10,357 nt of DNA, taken from contig CAMZCW010000070.1 of the NCBI GenBank assembly GCA_947305045.1, positions 1-10,357 on the forward strand. Direction: 5' to 3'. This document shows positions 7,305-10,357 of this stretch, piece by piece. Both the position numbers and the translations under genes were made by a program. The notes under the pieces were generated by a model. The model had not been told where the DNA came from and did no database searches. It saw only the letters and a program-made list of their open reading frames with translations. Numbering within the stretch: the first letter of the stretch is position 1; each line of letters begins with the position of its first letter. This DNA comes from an uncultured Bacteroidales bacterium (GTDB lineage Bacteria > Bacteroidota > Bacteroidia > Bacteroidales > UBA932).

Positions 7305-9104
7305 ATGAAAAAGTCACTTTCATATTTCCTCCTCATGGCCCTTGGCGCCATGTTCTGCGTTTCCTGTCAGGATAATGAAACGGATGCCGGCCAGGAGGCC
7401 GCACCGAAGGTCCTTTCCCTGATTCCCAAGGCCGGCAGTGCCGGTACGCAGGCTGTTATTTCCGGATACGGTTTCTCCGAGCCGGTGACAGTTGACGTGG
7501 ACGGGATCCCTGCCACAGTCGGGGAAGTCACCGTTGACCGGATCCATATCGTCATGCCGGAGCATACCAACGGCGAGGTTGCCGTAACCGTCACGGTCGG
7601 AGAATTCGTCATGGAAGGCCTCAGCTTCCGCTATGCCGATCCCCTGCCGCCGGAAAGCATCGCCATCAATTCGTATAATCCGTCTTCGGGAGTCAGGGGT
7701 GACCGTATCTCCATCTACGGGCAGCTCTTCCCGGATGAAATCTCCCGCAATAAGGTGACAATCAACGGGAAAGAGGCCGTTATTGAAAAAGCGAATGCCT
7801 CCCGCCTTGTCGTGATTCTTCCGGACAATCCCGCCGGTCAGTATCCTTTCGTCCTGACTGTGGACGGCAAGGAGACCATCACCGGACCGTCATTTACCTA
7901 TGAAGCCCTTCCGGAACTGACGGTGGAATCCGTCTCACCAAACAGCGGAACCGCCGGAGATATCGTGACCCTCAAGGGTATCTGCTTCAGTCCGACTCCC
8001 TCCGAGAATATCGTAACCCTGAACGGTGTACAGGCGACCGTACTCAGTGCTTCCTCCACCGAACTCAGCATCGAAATCCCCGAAAACCCGTTAGGCTCCT
8101 ACCCTGTCGTCGTTACGGTTGGAGATAAAACCGTAGAAGGTCCTGTTTTCCTCTACGTCTCCAAGACCCATACCTATACGGTCAAGACCATCAGCGGTTC
8201 GGCAGGCCGGGCAGCGGATACCGAGACTATCGTTGACGGCGTATCCACCGTCGCCAAATTCCGCCAGCCTCGCGGCGTGGTCTTCCTGCCCGATGGCCGT
8301 CTCGGAATCTTCGACAACGGCAACAACGCCCTGCGTTTCCTGAATCTGGCTTCCTGGGAGGTGAGCGGATCCTCGACGGCCGCCAAGGGGCTGCTCAACG
8401 CGGCCTGGCGTGGCTGCATCCACGGGGACTGGATTTATATGGCCAGCAAGGGCAACAACAAACTGGTGCGGCACAACTACAAGACCGACGTCGCCGAGGT
8501 GATTACCAGCAATTTCACCGGCACATCACCCATGGACGTCTGCTTCGATACGGAAGGCAACGCTTATGTCCTCGTCCGCGACGGCTCCAAGGCCATCTTC
8601 AAGGCCCCGGGCGGCGACTTCGCCAACATGGCGGTCTTCGCAGAATTCAGCAAGGGACCGCTGGCCATGGAATTCGCCCCGGACGGCACCCTGATCGTGT
8701 CCACGATGGGCTGCCAGATTATCGGCGTGAAGCCGGATGGCGAGCAGTTTGTCATCGCAGGTGTCTTGGACGGCAAGGCGGATGATCCCGGAACTCCCGG
8801 AGAGCCGCTGACCGCCAAGTTCGGCTCCAACCTCTTTGGCATCACGGTCGGTCCCGAGGGAGAAATCTATGTGGCCGATGACTCCTTCAAGGTAATCAAA
8901 CTGATCTCGCCTGGAGAGCACGGTTATGATGATGCTGTTATTTCTACGATAGCCGGTACGTCCGGTCAGAAGGGAAAGACGGACGGGGTCGGCGCCGAAG
9001 CCCGGTTCGACACGCCTGGTGAAATCCGGATGGCACCTTCCGGCAAACTGCTCATCGTTACCGAATACAACGCATACACCATTCGTGAAATTGTGATTGA
9101 CTAG
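7305..9104 (+). CDS. Lipoprotein with three IPT/TIG domains and an NHL-type beta-propeller
   Basis: The 599-residue product has a lipobox CVSC with Cys21, followed by the acidic stretch QDNETD, which resembles Bacteroidetes surface-export signals. Three Ig-like IPT/TIG domains follow at about 35-110, 119-199 and 206-285. Each opens with a matching turn (IPKAGSAGTQAVISG, NPSSGVRGDRISIYG, SPNSGTAGDIVTLKG) and closes on a GPxFxY-like strand. From about 290 to the end, repeats of about 45-50 residues make a beta-propeller of NHL type. The first repeat (TVKTISGS, DGVSTVAKFRQPRGVVFLPDG) and the last (ISTIAGTSGQKGKTDGVGAEARF) have the same form, as expected for closing the ring. NHL propellers bind ligands or may be enzymatic; no catalytic residues can be assigned. 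In this position it probably replaces a SusE/F-like surface glycan-binding protein. It starts 2 bases after the preceding stop, with no Shine-Dalgarno site, so translational coupling is likely. Confidence 0.88.
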   Translation: MKKSLSYFLLMALGAMFCVSCQDNETDAGQEAAPKVLSLIPKAGSAGTQAVISGYGFSEPVTVDVDGIPATVGEVTVDRIHIVMPEHTNGEVAVTVTVGEFVMEGLSFRYADPLPPESIAINSYNPSSGVRGDRISIYGQLFPDEISRNKVTINGKEAVIEKANASRLVVILPDNPAGQYPFVLTVDGKETITGPSFTYEALPELTVESVSPNSGTAGDIVTLKGICFSPTPSENIVTLNGVQATVLSASSTELSIEIPENPLGSYPVVVTVGDKTVEGPVFLYVSKTHTYTVKTISGSAGRAADTETIVDGVSTVAKFRQPRGVVFLPDGRLGIFDNGNNALRFLNLASWEVSGSSTAAKGLLNAAWRGCIHGDWIYMASKGNNKLVRHNYKTDVAEVITSNFTGTSPMDVCFDTEGNAYVLVRDGSKAIFKAPGGDFANMAVFAEFSKGPLAMEFAPDGTLIVSTMGCQIIGVKPDGEQFVIAGVLDGKADDPGTPGEPLTAKFGSNLFGITVGPEGEIYVADDSFKVIKLISPGEHGYDDAVISTIAGTSGQKGKTDGVGAEARFDTPGEIRMAPSGKLLIVTEYNAYTIREIVID

Positions 9105-9106
9105 TC

Positions 9107-10357
9107 ATGAAAAAGATAGTATTTGTCCTCTGCTCCCTCCTTCTGCTGGCCGCCTGTCAGCAGAAGGACAGCTACAAGGCCCGGATTACAGACCTCCGGC
9201 TGGTTTCCGTCGATCCCAAAAACGGCTATCCCGGTGACCTGATTACCATCCTGGGGCGGAATTTTTCAACGGATCCTGCCCAAAACGAAGTTACCGTCGG
9301 CGGGGTCCCCGCCCGTGTGCTGGAAGCCTATAAAGACCGCCTGCTGGTCATATTGCCCCAGAATGAACCCGGCAACCACACCATTTCGGTGAAAGCGCCG
9401 TCCGGCGAAGCGGAAGGCCTGGTATTCAATTACCTGAAGATTCCCGATCAAGAATACCTGGTTTCCACCATCGTGGGGCAGCAGGGCGTCCGCCAATGCA
9501 TTGACGGCGTAGGGACCGGTGCCGCCACCTATATGCCGACGGGTATCAACAAGGCCGCGGACGGCACCCTCTGGTTTACGGACCGGGGCGGAAACGCCAT
9601 CCGGCACATCTCCGCCGACATGTCCGTTACCACCGAAGCGAAAGTGGAAGAAGCCGGCGCAGCCGTATGGCAGGGTGCATTTGACGCGGAAGGGAATTAC
9701 TGGTATAACGATAAAGCCAAGGGAAAACTCTACCGCTTCAATCCGACGACGAGAAAGAATGACGTGATGGCTACCGGCCTGAACAATCCGATGAATGTCG
9801 CCATCGGCCCGGACGGGTTCATCTATGTCCCCTGTCGTAACGAGCTGACAGTCTATAAGTTCAACCCGGCCACGATGGAAAAGACCGAATTCGCCCAGAT
9901 ACCAGATGAAGGTCCCGCCTTCATCGGTTTTGACCCGAAAGGAAATCTGATCGTTTCCGTTCAGCACGGCTACAAACTGATCTCCATTGACCCGGCCGGC
10001 TTGCAGACCGTCATCATGGGGACCGGCGAAAAGAGCGAAACGATGCTTGACGACCCGGACGGAGATCCGCTGAAGACGAGCATCCGTTCCTGCCAGGGCT
10101 TCGACTTCGCTCCGGACGGAACGCTCTATGTCGGCGATGCGGCCTATCACTGTGTCCGTAAACTCGTTCCGGACGCTGACGGCAATTACGCGACAGGAAA
10201 GGTGGAGACCGTTCTCGGCGGGACGAAAGGCTATGCCGACGGCAAGGGCCTGAACGCCAAGTTCAACGAAGTGGACGGCATTCTGGTCTATGATGCCGAA
10301 ACGCTGTACATCTGCGACTCGCAGAACTGTCTGATCCGTAAAGTGAGTATCCGATGA
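9107..10357 (+). CDS. Lipoprotein with one IPT/TIG domain and an NHL-type beta-propeller
   Basis: The 416-residue product has a short lipoprotein signal peptide (lipobox LAAC, Cys17). One IPT/TIG domain lies at about 29-110 (DPKNGYPGDLITILG to EGLVFNY). An NHL-type propeller spans about 118-416. Its first repeat is STIVGQQGVRQCIDGVGTGA with DGTLWFTDRGGNAIRHI. A middle repeat is GLNNPMNVAIGPDGFIYV, a late one GFDFAPDGTLYVGDAAYHCV, and the last includes TVLGGTKGYADGKGLNAKF. Domain order matches the preceding protein minus two IPT units, so the two are probably paralogues by tandem duplication. Six propeller cysteines (131, 243, 329, 349, 403, 408), including ones in the first and last repeats, could form disulfides outside the cytoplasm. 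It starts 2 bases after the preceding stop. The TGA is the last codon of the window, so the gene is complete but whatever follows is unseen. Confidence 0.87.
   Translation: MKKIVFVLCSLLLLAACQQKDSYKARITDLRLVSVDPKNGYPGDLITILGRNFSTDPAQNEVTVGGVPARVLEAYKDRLLVILPQNEPGNHTISVKAPSGEAEGLVFNYLKIPDQEYLVSTIVGQQGVRQCIDGVGTGAATYMPTGINKAADGTLWFTDRGGNAIRHISADMSVTTEAKVEEAGAAVWQGAFDAEGNYWYNDKAKGKLYRFNPTTRKNDVMATGLNNPMNVAIGPDGFIYVPCRNELTVYKFNPATMEKTEFAQIPDEGPAFIGFDPKGNLIVSVQHGYKLISIDPAGLQTVIMGTGEKSETMLDDPDGDPLKTSIRSCQGFDFAPDGTLYVGDAAYHCVRKLVPDADGNYATGKVETVLGGTKGYADGKGLNAKFNEVDGILVYDAETLYICDSQNCLIRKVSIR

Noticed and set aside
9266..10150. Long minus-strand open frame of 294 codons
   Set aside because: It lies wholly inside the second IPT-NHL gene, has no recognisable domain and no promoter or signal. 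It looks like a by-product of GC-rich codon use in the real gene.
1..10357. CRISPR arrays, tRNA or rRNA genes, insertion sequences, phage genes
   Set aside because: No spaced direct repeats, tRNA-like cloverleaf, rRNA sequence, transposase or terminal inverted repeats were seen. The window is almost fully occupied by one set of co-directional genes.

Overview
This window reads as one polysaccharide-utilisation-type operon from a Bacteroidetes bacterium, most likely of the order Bacteroidales. The grounds are a SusC/SusD pair, an ECF sigma factor and FecR-type anti-sigma pair of the kind used with SusC receptors, Bacteroidetes-style lipoproteins, a match to the Bacteroidetes -33/-7 promoter, and almost no Shine-Dalgarno sequences. 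By eye the base composition is richer in G+C than is usual for Bacteroides itself. That would fit Alistipes-like or uncultured Bacteroidales, but the genus cannot be named from this sequence.

Layout: bases 1-82 hold the last 26 codons of an upstream membrane protein, followed by an intrinsic terminator (100-131). A promoter candidate (129-159) overlaps the terminator T-tract. Seven genes then run on the + strand to the last base of the window: ECF sigma factor (187-729), FecR-like anti-sigma factor (773-1690), SusC-like TonB-dependent transducer with an STN domain (1705-5007), SusD-like lipoprotein (5013-6338), NAGPA/DUF2233-type phosphodiester glycosidase lipoprotein (6343-7302), and two lipoproteins with IPT/TIG domains and an NHL-type beta-propeller (7305-9104 and 9107-10357). 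The gaps between them are 43, 14, 5, 4, 2 and 2 bases. No stretch over 300 bases lacks a gene.

How it probably works: SusC and SusD take up an oligosaccharide at the outer membrane. The STN domain of SusC reports its loading to the periplasmic part of the FecR protein, which releases the sigma factor to raise transcription of the operon. The phosphodiester glycosidase and the two IPT-NHL proteins take the places where many PULs carry SusE/F-like binding proteins and glycoside hydrolases. The only recognisable enzyme in the window is the NAGPA-family one, so the best inference is a system for a glycan carrying sugar-1-phosphodiester linkages. The true substrate is not shown by the sequence. 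The operon may continue past the right edge, since no terminator is seen.

The most unusual points are the NAGPA plus double IPT-NHL composition, co-transcription of sigma and anti-sigma genes with susC and no room for a separate promoter, a terminator-like hairpin between the sigma and anti-sigma genes, and a perfect inverted repeat covering the sigma factor start codon.
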